Shown one piece after another: positions 14,110 through 21,167 of a stretch of DNA of 21,531 bases. The position numbers were made by a program, and so were the translations under genes. Source of the DNA: Opitutaceae bacterium (lineage in GTDB: Bacteria; Verrucomicrobiota; Verrucomicrobiia; Opitutales; Opitutaceae); contig JADLBI010000145.1 of the NCBI GenBank assembly GCA_020847775.1, forward strand, positions 1-21,531. Reading direction: 5' to 3'. Under the pieces are notes generated by a model that worked only from the letters and a program-made list of their open reading frames with translations, was not told where the DNA came from and did not search any database. The number at the start of each line of letters is the position of its first letter. Position 1 is the stretch's first letter.

Positions 14110-14361
14110 TCAAGTAGGCCAAAGACGTTTCGCGGCAAAGGCCTTGCCAGAATGGGATTTTAGATACGTTTCAAATGCGAGAGCCTGGGTCTTGGTTGAA
14201 AATGCCAGATAGGTCTCGAGTTTCCATGGGCGATACTTGGCCGTGTGCGGGCTGCCGCCTTGGTTATGCGTCTTGAGGCGAGTTTTTAGATCCGCCGAGT
14301 AGCCAACATAGGTATACCCGGGTGCCGAGTCGCTACGCAGCAGGTAAACGTAGTGCATCAT
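14110..14361 (-). CDS. GIY-YIG domain protein (UPF0213-type small endonuclease-like)
   Basis: An 83-residue single-domain protein. The family core is seen as HYVYLLRSDSAPGYTYVGYS (GIY written YVY, YIG written YVG), then DLKTRLKTHNQGGSPHTAKY with the conserved Arg and His/Asn, and LAFETYLKSHSGKAFAAKRL with the catalytic-type Glu. The size and layout match the UPF0213 stand-alone group, of uncertain role in DNA repair. The start is MMHYVYLL at 14361 (or the second Met at 14358). It lies just 3' of the tmRNA gene on the same strand, after a cluster of small hairpins. It stops six bases after the esterase gene stop, tail-to-tail. Confidence 0.88.
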   Translation of the reverse strand: MMHYVYLLRSDSAPGYTYVGYSADLKTRLKTHNQGGSPHTAKYRPWKLETYLAFSTKTQALAFETYLKSHSGKAFAAKRLWPT

Positions 14362-14413
14362 GTGGGGAACGGAGTTGAGAATGGGGCAATGATGAATTTG
14401 CGCCCCGCTTCGA

Positions 14414-14530
14414 CCCGCTTTCGCGGGACTACGCAGGGCACCATGCTTCGCCCGCCAATAGCAAGCGGAACACCCATGGCGCATGGCGGCATGGCTGTGC
14501 CATGCGTAGCCCGAATGGGCGAAGCATGGT
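14414..14530. repeat. Cluster of short hairpins behind the tmRNA 3' end
   Basis: Several perfect small palindromes stand close together: CCCGC/GCGGG (14414-14427), GCATGGC-TGT-GCCATGC (14489-14505) and GCCC-GAAT-GGGC (14509-14520). They are enclosed by a 14-base inverted repeat, ACCATGCTTCGCCC (14440-14453) and GGGCGAAGCATGGT (14517-14530), whose right arm contains the last four bases of the tmRNA gene. No T-run follows, so a simple intrinsic terminator is unlikely. Confidence 0.7.
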
Positions 14531-14881
14531 GGAGGTGGCGGGAGTTGAACCCGCGTCTTTCTAACCTTCACGCGCCGCATCTACCGTTATAGTGCCAGAT
14601 TAATCTCGCCGGGGTTATGCGTGAACACGCGCTTAAGCCCAAGCCAACTCCCGGATGAAGATACGGCATGCGTTCCGCGAGTCGCGCCACATGCTATGCC
14701 TGCTGTCGACGTCGGTTTCAGCTAGCAGGTGTCGCTGGACCAACGTGGCGCTTAATGAAGCAGCCAGGGGCATTTCTTCGTAGTTGCCATTTGTGTTTTT
14801 GAAACGGGGATTAGCGAGAGGCGTTTCACTCTCGAACGGCAGCAGCGCGCTCCAATCAGAAATCGAATCCGGAACACCCCC
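14527..14881 (-). ncRNA. ssrA: Transfer-messenger RNA (tmRNA)
   Basis: The 355-base gene begins GGGGGTGTTCCGGATTCGAT and ends with the T-arm GCGGGTTCAACTCCCGC and an encoded CCA. The acceptor stem GGGGGTG pairs with CACCTCC, with one G-T pair. TTCTGATT (RNA 21-28) pairs with GGTTAGAA for the long H2 helix. PK1 is clear: CGAGAG (47-52) with CTCTCG, and TGAAACG (54-60) with CGTTTCA (75-81). Resume codon is expected 10-13 bases later: frame GGC (14788) gives G-N-Y-E-E-M-P-L-A-A, a typical tag, but the next codon is TCA (14756-14758), not a stop; frame GCA (14787) gives ATTKKCPWLLH and stops at TAA (14752-14754), directly before the H5 stem GCGCCAC/GTGGCGC. The tag is therefore uncertain. The RNA rescues stalled ribosomes with SmpB. 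Confidence 0.95.
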
Positions 14882-14899
14882 AAAAGTGGTTGTTGGGAT

Positions 14900-14918
14900 G
14901 ATTGGTCGCGAACCAATC
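14900..14918. promoter_or_regulatory. Palindrome in the tmRNA promoter region
   Basis: GATTGGT and ACCAATC are perfect inverted arms around CGCGA. The site ends 19 bases upstream of the tmRNA 5' end, where a repressor or activator would contact the promoter. It has no second copy that I found. Confidence 0.35.
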
Positions 14919-15017
14919 AAAGAACAGGTTGGGCAAGATGCGCGCGCTGACGTCGAGATGCAAGCCAAACGCCGATGCGATGAAGCTGGGGGCAACAGGA
15001 AGTAAGGTCAGTTCATA

Positions 15018-15101
15018 AGGTGGGCCGTGCGCTCCGTCGCGCGGTGCGGTCGTGAGTGGCCCGATGCCGGACTGCCGTGCGACGGAGCGCACGGCCCACC
15101 T
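15018..15101. repeat. Long perfect inverted repeat (23-base arms, 38-base loop)
   Basis: The left arm 15018-15040 starts AGGTGGGCCGTGCGCTCC and the right arm 15079-15101 ends GGAGCGCACGGCCCACCT; the two are exact reverse complements over 23 bases. No gene lies within. The perfect arms suggest a recently inserted REP/MITE-like unit; a bidirectional terminator is possible but there is no T-run. Confidence 0.85.
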
Positions 15102-15202
15102 CGGTTAAGCAACGTCACCCGGCGAGGATGACATCACATTCTGTTGCGCCAGAATCAGGGGGTATGATGTTTGGCGCCGCCCGATGGTGGAGGCGCGCTT
15201 TC

Positions 15203-17158
15203 TCACCGGTCGATGGTGGCGTAGGCGTCGCGCACGGCGGCGAGGGCGGGCTTGATGGCAAAGGGCCAGGCGATGTAGGCCGGGGAGATTTGCGGCCAGC
15301 AATCCGAGAGGCTCCAGAGGAAGATGCCCCAGCATTGCGGTTGGCTGCCGTAGTGGGTGATCCAGAAGGCCGAGGCCTCGCTGTGGAGCCGCTGGCTCTT
15401 GGCGATCAGGTCGTCGAGATCGGTCGGCTCCTCCCAGCCGCGCGCGGCGATGCTTTGCCAAATCGTGCGCAACAGGCCAGTGCGGTCGAGCCGGGTGCAG
15501 TCCGAGCCGTGGGTCAGGTATTCCTCGTTCCAGATGGGCCAGCGCGATTCCGGGCTGGTGAAACGTTCGATGGTGGCCCGGTCGGGCATGCCCATGTGGC
15601 CGATTTCGGTCACCATGCGCGGGTGCTGCTTGGTGTAAAACTCGCCCCGGTAGGATGAACCGTGGGCCCAGATGTGGCAGTCGCCTTCCAGCGGCGAATT
15701 TTGATCCTCGATCGTCACTGAAAACGGCGAGGTCGGCACGTAGGGCGTGAGGGGCGCGTGCGCGGCCACCACGTCGCGCAGCACTTCCTTGCTGAGACGA
15801 TTGTTCAAATAATCCGGTTGGAGAAAACTCGTCTGCGCCAAGCAGTCGTTTTCATTGTCGCCAAACCAGGCGACGACGCAGGCGAAGTGGCGCAGGCGGC
15901 GCACTTGAAATTCCGCCTCGCGGCGCGCTTCCGCCAAGAAAGCCGCGTCCTGCGGGTAGCAGCCGCAAGCGAACATGAAGTCGTGCGTGATCAAGATGCC
16001 GAGCTCGTCGCAGCGGGCGTAAAACGCGTCGTGCTCGTAGATGCCGCCGCCCCACACGCGCAGGGCGTTGATGCTGGCCGCTTGGGTGGCGTCGAGGAGT
16101 TGATGATAACGGGCGGTGTCGATGCGCGCGAAGATCGCGTCCACCGGCGTCCAGTTCATGCCCTTCAGGAAGATTTTGTTGTCGTTAATGGCGAAGATGA
16201 ACGAGCGGCCGCCATCGGCGTCGGGCTCCTGAATGAATCGCACCGTGCGCACGCCGAAGCGGCCGGCGCGCTGGTCAAGCTCCACGCCGGCGCGCCGCAA
16301 GCTCGCGCTCCATTCGTAGAGCGGTTGCGCGCCGTGGTTATGCGGCCACCAGAGCCGCGCGTCGGGCAAAGTGAAGCGCTCGACGTGACGGCCCGCGCCG
16401 TCCGCCAGCGCCACCGTGACGTTGCGCGTTTGTCCGGCCACGTTGAGCGCGACCTCCACCGCGCCGCTAAAGCCGGGCGCGGCCGACACCTCGACCAAGG
16501 CCTCCAGCTCCGCGCTGCCATCGGCGAGGAGTTGTTGCGTGGTCACGGTGACATCCGCGAATTCCACCGCGTCCACCAGCAACCAGGAAACCGGTTTCCA
16601 GATGCCGATCGTGACCATGCGCGGGGTGATGTTCCAGCCGTAGGAACACTGCGCCTTGCGCACCTGCAAGCGCAGCGGCGAACCGTAGCCACGCACCTCG
16701 GGCGAGGGCACACGGCCAGGCGGATTCACCGGCGGGCCGAGGCAGACCTCCAACTGGTTTGAGCCCGGTCGCACGTGTTCGGTCACATCGAGCCGCAGTG
16801 GCGTGAACATGTTTTGGTGCCGCCCGATTTCCTTGCCGTTGAGATAGACCGTGGCGAAGACATCCAGCCCTTCAAACAGCAGGCAGAGTCGTTGGCCGGG
16901 TGAGGGGGTGGGCGGAGTGACCTCGGTGCGATACCACCAATCCCACTCCTCCATCCAACGAACGTGATCGTGGTTGGTGCCAAAGAACGGATCGGCGATC
17001 AGCCCCGCGCGCTCGTAGTCCAAGTGCACGTCACCCGGCACTTGCGCGGGCACCCAACGGTCGGCCAAAGGCAAGGCGGAGCAGGCCACGGTTGGGCCGA
17101 GCCACGGTTCGGCGTGCATGACTTGCCAGGAACTGATAAGCGGGATGGACGTTTTCAT
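15203..17158 (-). CDS. GH2 beta-mannosidase-type glycoside hydrolase, C-terminally short
   Basis: A 651-residue cytosolic-type protein without signal peptide. The sugar-binding jelly roll spans about 1-185 (VPAQVPGDVHLDYERAGLI, NHDHVRWMEEWDWWYR, VYLNGKEIGRHQNMFTPLRLDV), then an immunoglobulin-like domain to about 310, then the TIM barrel. The acid/base is E436 in WFGDNEND and the nucleophile is E518 in MVTEIGHMGM; LKGMNWTPVD and ALRVWGGGIYE (366-375) are the usual beta-mannosidase signatures. Family members usually have about 800-850 residues; this one ends soon after the barrel motif LWSLSDCWPQIS, so the C-terminal beta domains are missing. ATG 17158 is chosen over GTG 17176 because of CCC-ATG context. 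It probably removes terminal beta-mannose from oligosaccharides. It diverges from the Gfo/Idh gene. Confidence 0.88.
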   Translation of the reverse strand: MKTSIPLISSWQVMHAEPWLGPTVACSALPLADRWVPAQVPGDVHLDYERAGLIADPFFGTNHDHVRWMEEWDWWYRTEVTPPTPSPGQRLCLLFEGLDVFATVYLNGKEIGRHQNMFTPLRLDVTEHVRPGSNQLEVCLGPPVNPPGRVPSPEVRGYGSPLRLQVRKAQCSYGWNITPRMVTIGIWKPVSWLLVDAVEFADVTVTTQQLLADGSAELEALVEVSAAPGFSGAVEVALNVAGQTRNVTVALADGAGRHVERFTLPDARLWWPHNHGAQPLYEWSASLRRAGVELDQRAGRFGVRTVRFIQEPDADGGRSFIFAINDNKIFLKGMNWTPVDAIFARIDTARYHQLLDATQAASINALRVWGGGIYEHDAFYARCDELGILITHDFMFACGCYPQDAAFLAEARREAEFQVRRLRHFACVVAWFGDNENDCLAQTSFLQPDYLNNRLSKEVLRDVVAAHAPLTPYVPTSPFSVTIEDQNSPLEGDCHIWAHGSSYRGEFYTKQHPRMVTEIGHMGMPDRATIERFTSPESRWPIWNEEYLTHGSDCTRLDRTGLLRTIWQSIAARGWEEPTDLDDLIAKSQRLHSEASAFWITHYGSQPQCWGIFLWSLSDCWPQISPAYIAWPFAIKPALAAVRDAYATIDR

Positions 17159-17306
17159 GGGTAAAGCGGCTCCCACGCATGAGTGTTATCCGACGCGAAT
17201 CAAGCCGTCTGTGGCGCGGGCGTGAAAGGCGGTGGCGCGCCTAAAATGGAGCGGGGCAAAAAACCTTGTTCGCCTTGCGTAAGCGACATTTGCTCGGGGC
17301 TTACCC
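17159..17306. promoter_or_regulatory. Divergent promoter region, GH2 and Gfo/Idh genes
   Basis: The 148 bases between two divergent start codons must hold both promoters. No palindrome like the one at 21139-21163 and no clear consensus promoter is visible. Confidence 0.4.
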
Positions 17307-18317
17307 ATGAGCACCCCCCGCATTGTCCGCGCCGCCATCATTGGCTGCGGCAGTTATGGCGCCGAACACGCCAAGTTTTTATCCACCGCCCCCGGCGTGA
17401 GGCTGCGCGCCGTGGCCGACATCGCGCCTGAACGCGCGGAGGATTTTGCGAAGAAATACGGCGCGGACTACGCCACGTCGGACGTGGGCCGCATCTGGGC
17501 GGACAGGGAAATCGATGCGGTGTGGATCTGCACGCAGCACCACACGCACGCACCGTTGGCGGAAGAGGCCGCGGCGGCGGGCAAAAACTTTTTTCTCGAA
17601 AAACCGCTCGCGCTGACGCTGGCGGACTGCGACCGGATCGTGGCGGCGGTGGAGCGCAGCGGCGTGATCGCGGCGTCGGGTTTCAAACTGCGGTTTTTCC
17701 CCGCCGTGGTGGCGGCGAAACAATTTATCACGCGGCCGCAACTCACCACCGCGCATGTGATCGACGACCACTGGCCATCGGAGTTCTGGGCCAACGATCC
17801 GGTGCAGGGCGGTGGCAACGTGCTCTCGCAGGGCTGCCACATGGTGGACACGGTGCTGCACTTGCACGAGCCACCGCCGGTGCGCGTATATGCGGCGGGC
17901 GGGAATCGCAACCACCCCACGCGCGACATCGTCGATACGGCCGCGATCACGGTAACGTTTGCGGACGGCGCGGTGGCGAATGTGGCCGTGGGTGATGTCG
18001 GCGTGCCGCCGCACGCCTCGAAGTTCGCCCTGCAAACCAGTGACGGTTCGCGCAGCCTCAGCCTCTACAACCGGCTCAACTCGCTCATGACGCGCGCGGA
18101 CAAAACCATCACCGAGCATCCGGCGTGGCCGGAGGAGGGCGCGGCGGTGATTGACGCGCCGTTTATCGCGGCCGTGGCGAGCGGCGGGGTTTCGCCCGTG
18201 ACGGTGCAATCCGCCCGCCGCACCTCGGCGGTGGTGCTTGCGGCGATCGAGTCGATCAAGACCGGCCGCGTGATCGATCTCAGCGCCGCGCCCTACGCCG
18301 CGGCGATAACGGGTTGA
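17307..18317 (+). CDS. Gfo/Idh/MocA-family sugar oxidoreductase
   Basis: A 336-residue NAD(P)-dependent dehydrogenase. The Rossmann motif is GCGSYG (13-18) after the strand VRAAIIG, and the family's EKP motif is at 98-100 (FFLEKPLALT). The C-terminal catalytic domain has GGGNVLSQGCHMVDTVLHL, where His in the CHMVD segment corresponds to the usual catalytic His of H-x2-D. No signal peptide, so cytosolic. Members oxidise or isomerise hydroxyl groups of sugars, inositols or their derivatives; the substrate cannot be read here. Within the block it would act on a sugar released by the GH2 enzyme or the propeller glycosidase. The start has the CCC-ATG context. It converges on the propeller gene, six bases apart. 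Confidence 0.9.
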   Translation: MSTPRIVRAAIIGCGSYGAEHAKFLSTAPGVRLRAVADIAPERAEDFAKKYGADYATSDVGRIWADREIDAVWICTQHHTHAPLAEEAAAAGKNFFLEKPLALTLADCDRIVAAVERSGVIAASGFKLRFFPAVVAAKQFITRPQLTTAHVIDDHWPSEFWANDPVQGGGNVLSQGCHMVDTVLHLHEPPPVRVYAAGGNRNHPTRDIVDTAAITVTFADGAVANVAVGDVGVPPHASKFALQTSDGSRSLSLYNRLNSLMTRADKTITEHPAWPEEGAAVIDAPFIAAVASGGVSPVTVQSARRTSAVVLAAIESIKTGRVIDLSAAPYAAAITG

Positions 18318-18323
18318 GCCGAC

Positions 18324-19355
18324 TCAACCCTCAAGCAATGCCGGCGTGAATTCCGCCAGACCGATGCCGTTGGATGGATCGGGCAGCGGGTCGGCGGGAT
18401 GGCGGGGCTGGTGGTCGTGCACCGTGGCGCGGCCGTGGTAGAAGACCAGCACGCGGTCGCGCCAGCGCAGGGGTTGGGCGGCGACGATGATCAGGCCGCA
18501 GTCAAAACTATCGCGCGGGCCGAGCGGAATGACCGGCTGGCGGTTGAACGCGCGCTGCCAAGTCCAGCCGTCGGCGCTGGTCACGAGTTGCACGTCCATG
18601 GTCTGGTCACCCGTGTGGTGGCAGTTGAGAAATGCGCCGTAGCCGGTGGCGGTGGGGAAGGGGGTGAGCCAGTAAAACTGCAGGTCGGGCGCGTCCTGCG
18701 CGTCGGGTTCGAGGATGGTGACGGGTCCGACCCAGCGGTCCGCGAAATGCTCGCACTTCCAGACCGAGATACGGCGATGCATGCCCTTGAGGTTGTCGCG
18801 GTCGATGGGCAGGGCGGGGTTGTAGGCCCAGGTCTGCTGGTAGAGGAAATGGGTGGCCTCGCCGAGCGGGGTCTGGAGGCCGGGCCGCGCCATAGTGAAG
18901 GACATCGCATCGTTGGCGTTGGTGATGACCGGCCGCGCATGCAGCGGTCGCCATTTCAATCCGTTGGCGCTGACGGCGAGGCAGATGCCCGGCGGCGAGG
19001 TTGGGTCGGGTCGGTCCCAGTAGATCATTTTCCAGCGACGTGTCGTGTCGGGTTCATCGGCGTCATGGATGATGCTGGCGGGCATGAACTCGCCCCAATC
19101 CATTTTGTGTCCCGCGCCGCGCATGACGATGTTGGTGCCGTCGCCGAGGTCGGGCTTGGTCCAGTGGCGACCATCCGTGGAGCGGGCCAGGCAAAGGACG
19201 TTGCCTTCGCGCCAGGAGCCGCGGCGGGCACTGTAATAGAGCACCAGATCGCCGTCGGTCGGATGGACAAACGCGGCCACCGCGAAAAGCATGGCCTCAT
19301 CTTCCCACGGCCGATCGCGGGTCAGGATGGGTTTGGCGGAGCGATGCAGCAGCAT
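18324..19355 (-). CDS. Five-bladed beta-propeller glycosidase-like protein (GH43/GH32/GH130 fold)
   Basis: A 343-residue protein without signal peptide. The repeating pattern is that of five-bladed glycoside hydrolases: AVAAFVHPTDGDLVLYYSAR, LCLARSTDGRHWTKPDLG, RRWKMIYWDRP, ICLAVSANGLKWRPL, VQLVTSADGWTWQRAF and DRVLVFYHGRATVHD. Acidic residues at blade starts (WEDEAM about 17-22, KMDWGEFMPAS about 83-93, FDCGLI near 290) are candidates for catalysis, but they do not match one GH family cleanly by eye. It is the downstream partner of the kinase gene (stop of kinase at 19372, start here at 19355, 16 bases apart), so both are probably cotranscribed. An intracellular glycosidase or phosphorylase feeding the kinase pathway is inferred. 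Confidence 0.65.
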   Translation of the reverse strand: MLLHRSAKPILTRDRPWEDEAMLFAVAAFVHPTDGDLVLYYSARRGSWREGNVLCLARSTDGRHWTKPDLGDGTNIVMRGAGHKMDWGEFMPASIIHDADEPDTTRRWKMIYWDRPDPTSPPGICLAVSANGLKWRPLHARPVITNANDAMSFTMARPGLQTPLGEATHFLYQQTWAYNPALPIDRDNLKGMHRRISVWKCEHFADRWVGPVTILEPDAQDAPDLQFYWLTPFPTATGYGAFLNCHHTGDQTMDVQLVTSADGWTWQRAFNRQPVIPLGPRDSFDCGLIIVAAQPLRWRDRVLVFYHGRATVHDHQPRHPADPLPDPSNGIGLAEFTPALLEG

Positions 19356-19371
19356 GATGACAAAACAGGCT

Positions 19372-21036
19372 TCACCCTTCGCACATCAGTTTTCGATAGG
19401 TGAGGAAGTCGGCGTGGAGGCGGTGGAAGACCTGGTGTTTGGCGGCATGGAAACGCGCGACGGCGCCTCTGGTCGGCGGGATGATCTTGTCGGCGACGTT
19501 CATCGCAGCCATCGCGTCGAGCACGGTGGCGTGATGTTTTGAGGCGACGGCGCCGAGCACGGCGGAACCGAGCAGCACCGCCTCGGGTTCTTTTGGCAGC
19601 ACGATTTTGCAACCAGTGATATCGGCGTGTTCGCGCAGGAAGACGGGGTTTTTCGTGCCGCCGCCGCAGGCGAGCAGCGTGTCTATGCGGTAGCCCTTGC
19701 GATTCATCTCAGCGAGAATGTGGCGCGTGCCGTGCGCGACGGCCTGCACGGCGGCGAGGTAATGGAGCGCGAGGTCGTCGGCGGTGGCCGAGAGCGTGAG
19801 GCCCGTGATCGTGCCCTTGAGTGTGGGGTCGGCGCGGGGCGAGCGGTTGCCGTGGAAATCGGGTTGGAGGTGCAGGTTGCGGGTGAGCGCGGCGGGAAAC
19901 TTCACACCGCGCGTCTGCGCGAGCGCATCAAGCCGGGCGTTGAGCAGTTCGTAAATCGTAACGCCTTTTTTCTTTGCCTCTGTGAGTAACGACGCGGCGG
20001 CGGCGTGCGAGAAAATGATGTGGTCGATGAGCGCGCCGGTGGCGGACTGGCCGCCCTCGGTGAGCCAGAGGCCGGGAATCATCGCGGAAAAATACGGGCC
20101 CCAGATGCCGGGGATGAAGCGAGGTTTCGCGGAGACGGCCATGTGGCACGACGAGGTGCCGCCGATGAGCGCGAGGCGGCGCTCGAGTGTGGCCGACGTG
20201 GGGTTCTGGCCGGTGACGGGCGCGCCGAGGAGGCCGAGGCCGCCGGCGTGCGCGTCGATGATGGAGACGCCGACCGGGATGCCCGGACGCAGGCCGAGTT
20301 CGCGTGCGGCGGCGACGGTGAGACCGCGGCCGAGGGGCTCGCCCATCGGCTGGATTTTTTGGCCAATGCGGATGAATTTTTCGGCGCCGAGGTCGCCGAG
20401 GCCGATTTTTTGGAAATAGCTTTTGTCCCAGCCTTCGCCGTTCGCGCCCTTGTGGCCGAGGTAGGTCCACTTGCACACGGTGGTGCAGAGCGAGCGCGTG
20501 TCGTCGCCAGTTGCGCGGTAGGTGAGGAAGTCGGGCAGATCGAGGAAGCGCGCGGTGCGTTGCCACGTGGCGCGCAGGTTTTCTTTCAACCAAAGGAGCT
20601 TGGGCGTTTGCATCTCTGGCGAGATGACGCCGCCGACGTAGCGCAGCACGGCGTGTTTCGTTTTGTTGATCCGTTCGGCCTGCGGAATGGCGCGATGGTC
20701 CATCCACACGATGACGTTTTGCGTGTCGTTGCCCGTGGGCGAAACCGTGACGGGCTTGTCGTGCGCATCGAGACAGACGAGCGAGCACGTGGCGTCGAAG
20801 CCGATGCCGGCGACCTGCGCGGGCGAGGCTTTGGCTTGTTTGAGCGCACCGCGCACGGCGCGGCCACAGGCGACCCAGATGTCGTCGGACGATTGTTCGA
20901 CGAAGTCGGGCTGCGGCTTCCACATCTGGATGGGTTGACTGGCGCTGCCAAGCATGCGGCCGTCAGCGTTAAAAAGCCCGGCGCGCGCGCTGCCGGTGCC
21001 AACATCAATGCCGAGAAAAAGGGTGGGTTGGGGCAT
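19372..21036 (-). CDS. FGGY-family pentulose kinase (D-ribulokinase type)
   Basis: A 554-residue FGGY kinase. The ATP/sugar domain starts FLGIDVGTGSARAGLF (D11, GTGSARAG 13-20), then DFVEQSSDDIWVACG, GIGFDATCSLVCLD, VIVWMDHRA and, in the middle, SIIDAHAGGLGLLGAPV with the catalytic Asp of the second domain. LLACGGGTKNPVFLREHADI near 460-480 is the adenine-binding motif and EPEAVLLGSAVLGA the following one. The length and the GTGSARAG and DAHAGG forms fit the pentulose-kinase subgroup (YDR109c/D-ribulokinase) rather than xylulokinase or glycerol kinase. It would phosphorylate D-ribulose or a related ketose in the cytosol. It is first in a two-gene minus-strand operon and has the CCC-ATG start context. 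Confidence 0.92.
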   Translation of the reverse strand: MPQPTLFLGIDVGTGSARAGLFNADGRMLGSASQPIQMWKPQPDFVEQSSDDIWVACGRAVRGALKQAKASPAQVAGIGFDATCSLVCLDAHDKPVTVSPTGNDTQNVIVWMDHRAIPQAERINKTKHAVLRYVGGVISPEMQTPKLLWLKENLRATWQRTARFLDLPDFLTYRATGDDTRSLCTTVCKWTYLGHKGANGEGWDKSYFQKIGLGDLGAEKFIRIGQKIQPMGEPLGRGLTVAAARELGLRPGIPVGVSIIDAHAGGLGLLGAPVTGQNPTSATLERRLALIGGTSSCHMAVSAKPRFIPGIWGPYFSAMIPGLWLTEGGQSATGALIDHIIFSHAAAASLLTEAKKKGVTIYELLNARLDALAQTRGVKFPAALTRNLHLQPDFHGNRSPRADPTLKGTITGLTLSATADDLALHYLAAVQAVAHGTRHILAEMNRKGYRIDTLLACGGGTKNPVFLREHADITGCKIVLPKEPEAVLLGSAVLGAVASKHHATVLDAMAAMNVADKIIPPTRGAVARFHAAKHQVFHRLHADFLTYRKLMCEG

Positions 21037-21167
21037 GGGGTGATAGGATCAACGAGAGCGGCATTCCGCGCCGCCTTCGCTACCGAGTCAAACCCACACG
21101 GGGTCCATGCGGTTGCCACATCCCGGCTCGGCTGAGCCGTTTGTAACGTATTATGTTACAAACTCCC
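21037..21167. promoter_or_regulatory. Divergent control region of kinase and putative regulator
   Basis: The region holds a small hairpin CGGCTC-GGCT-GAGCCG (21124-21139) running into the 25-base operator-like palindrome at 21139-21163. No consensus -35/-10 pair is certain on either strand. Confidence 0.5.
21139..21163. promoter_or_regulatory. Operator-like palindrome before the right-end gene
   Basis: GTTTGTAAC (21139-21147) and GTTACAAAC (21155-21163) are exact inverted arms; counting the spacer, 11 of 12 positions per side are complementary around 21151. It ends four bases before the ATG at 21168 and 103 bases upstream of the kinase start, which suits a repressor site. Its left half with two more bases is repeated at 9651-9668. 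Confidence 0.65.

Larger units (their letters stand above)
14882..15202. other. Region upstream of tmRNA with palindromes, no convincing gene
   Basis: These 321 bases lie between the tmRNA 5' end and the 3' end of the GH2 gene. They contain a 7+7 palindrome GATTGGT/ACCAATC (14900-14918), about 20 bases upstream of the tmRNA start, and the long hairpin at 15018-15101. No consensus -10 is visible at the expected position for the tmRNA promoter. Confidence 0.5.

Noticed and set aside
14353..14592. 79-codon plus-strand frame ending WWRWRELNPRLSNLHAPHLPL
   Set aside because: Its end is the reverse strand of the tmRNA T-arm, a well-known false gene pattern.
14360..14881. tmRNA as an integration site of a genomic island
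   Set aside because: No integrase gene and no direct repeat of the ssrA 3' end was found in the window; only inverted repeats are present.
14856..15092. 78-codon minus-strand frame ending LPNLFFDWFATNHPNNHFWG
   Set aside because: It looks protein-like at its end but starts inside the 23-base hairpin and runs into the tmRNA 5' end, so it is more likely the promoter region read as protein.
15758..16762. 334-codon plus-strand open frame opposite the GH2 gene
   Set aside because: Antisense of a gene with intact catalytic motifs; low-complexity Arg/His/Ala-rich translation.
18399..19403. 334-codon plus-strand open frame opposite the propeller glycosidase gene
   Set aside because: The minus-strand frame shows propeller blade repeats; the plus frame shows nothing.
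20005..21135. 376-codon plus-strand open frame opposite the FGGY kinase
   Set aside because: It is the antisense shadow of a clear kinase; the translation has no domain pattern and long open antisense frames are normal in GC-rich DNA.
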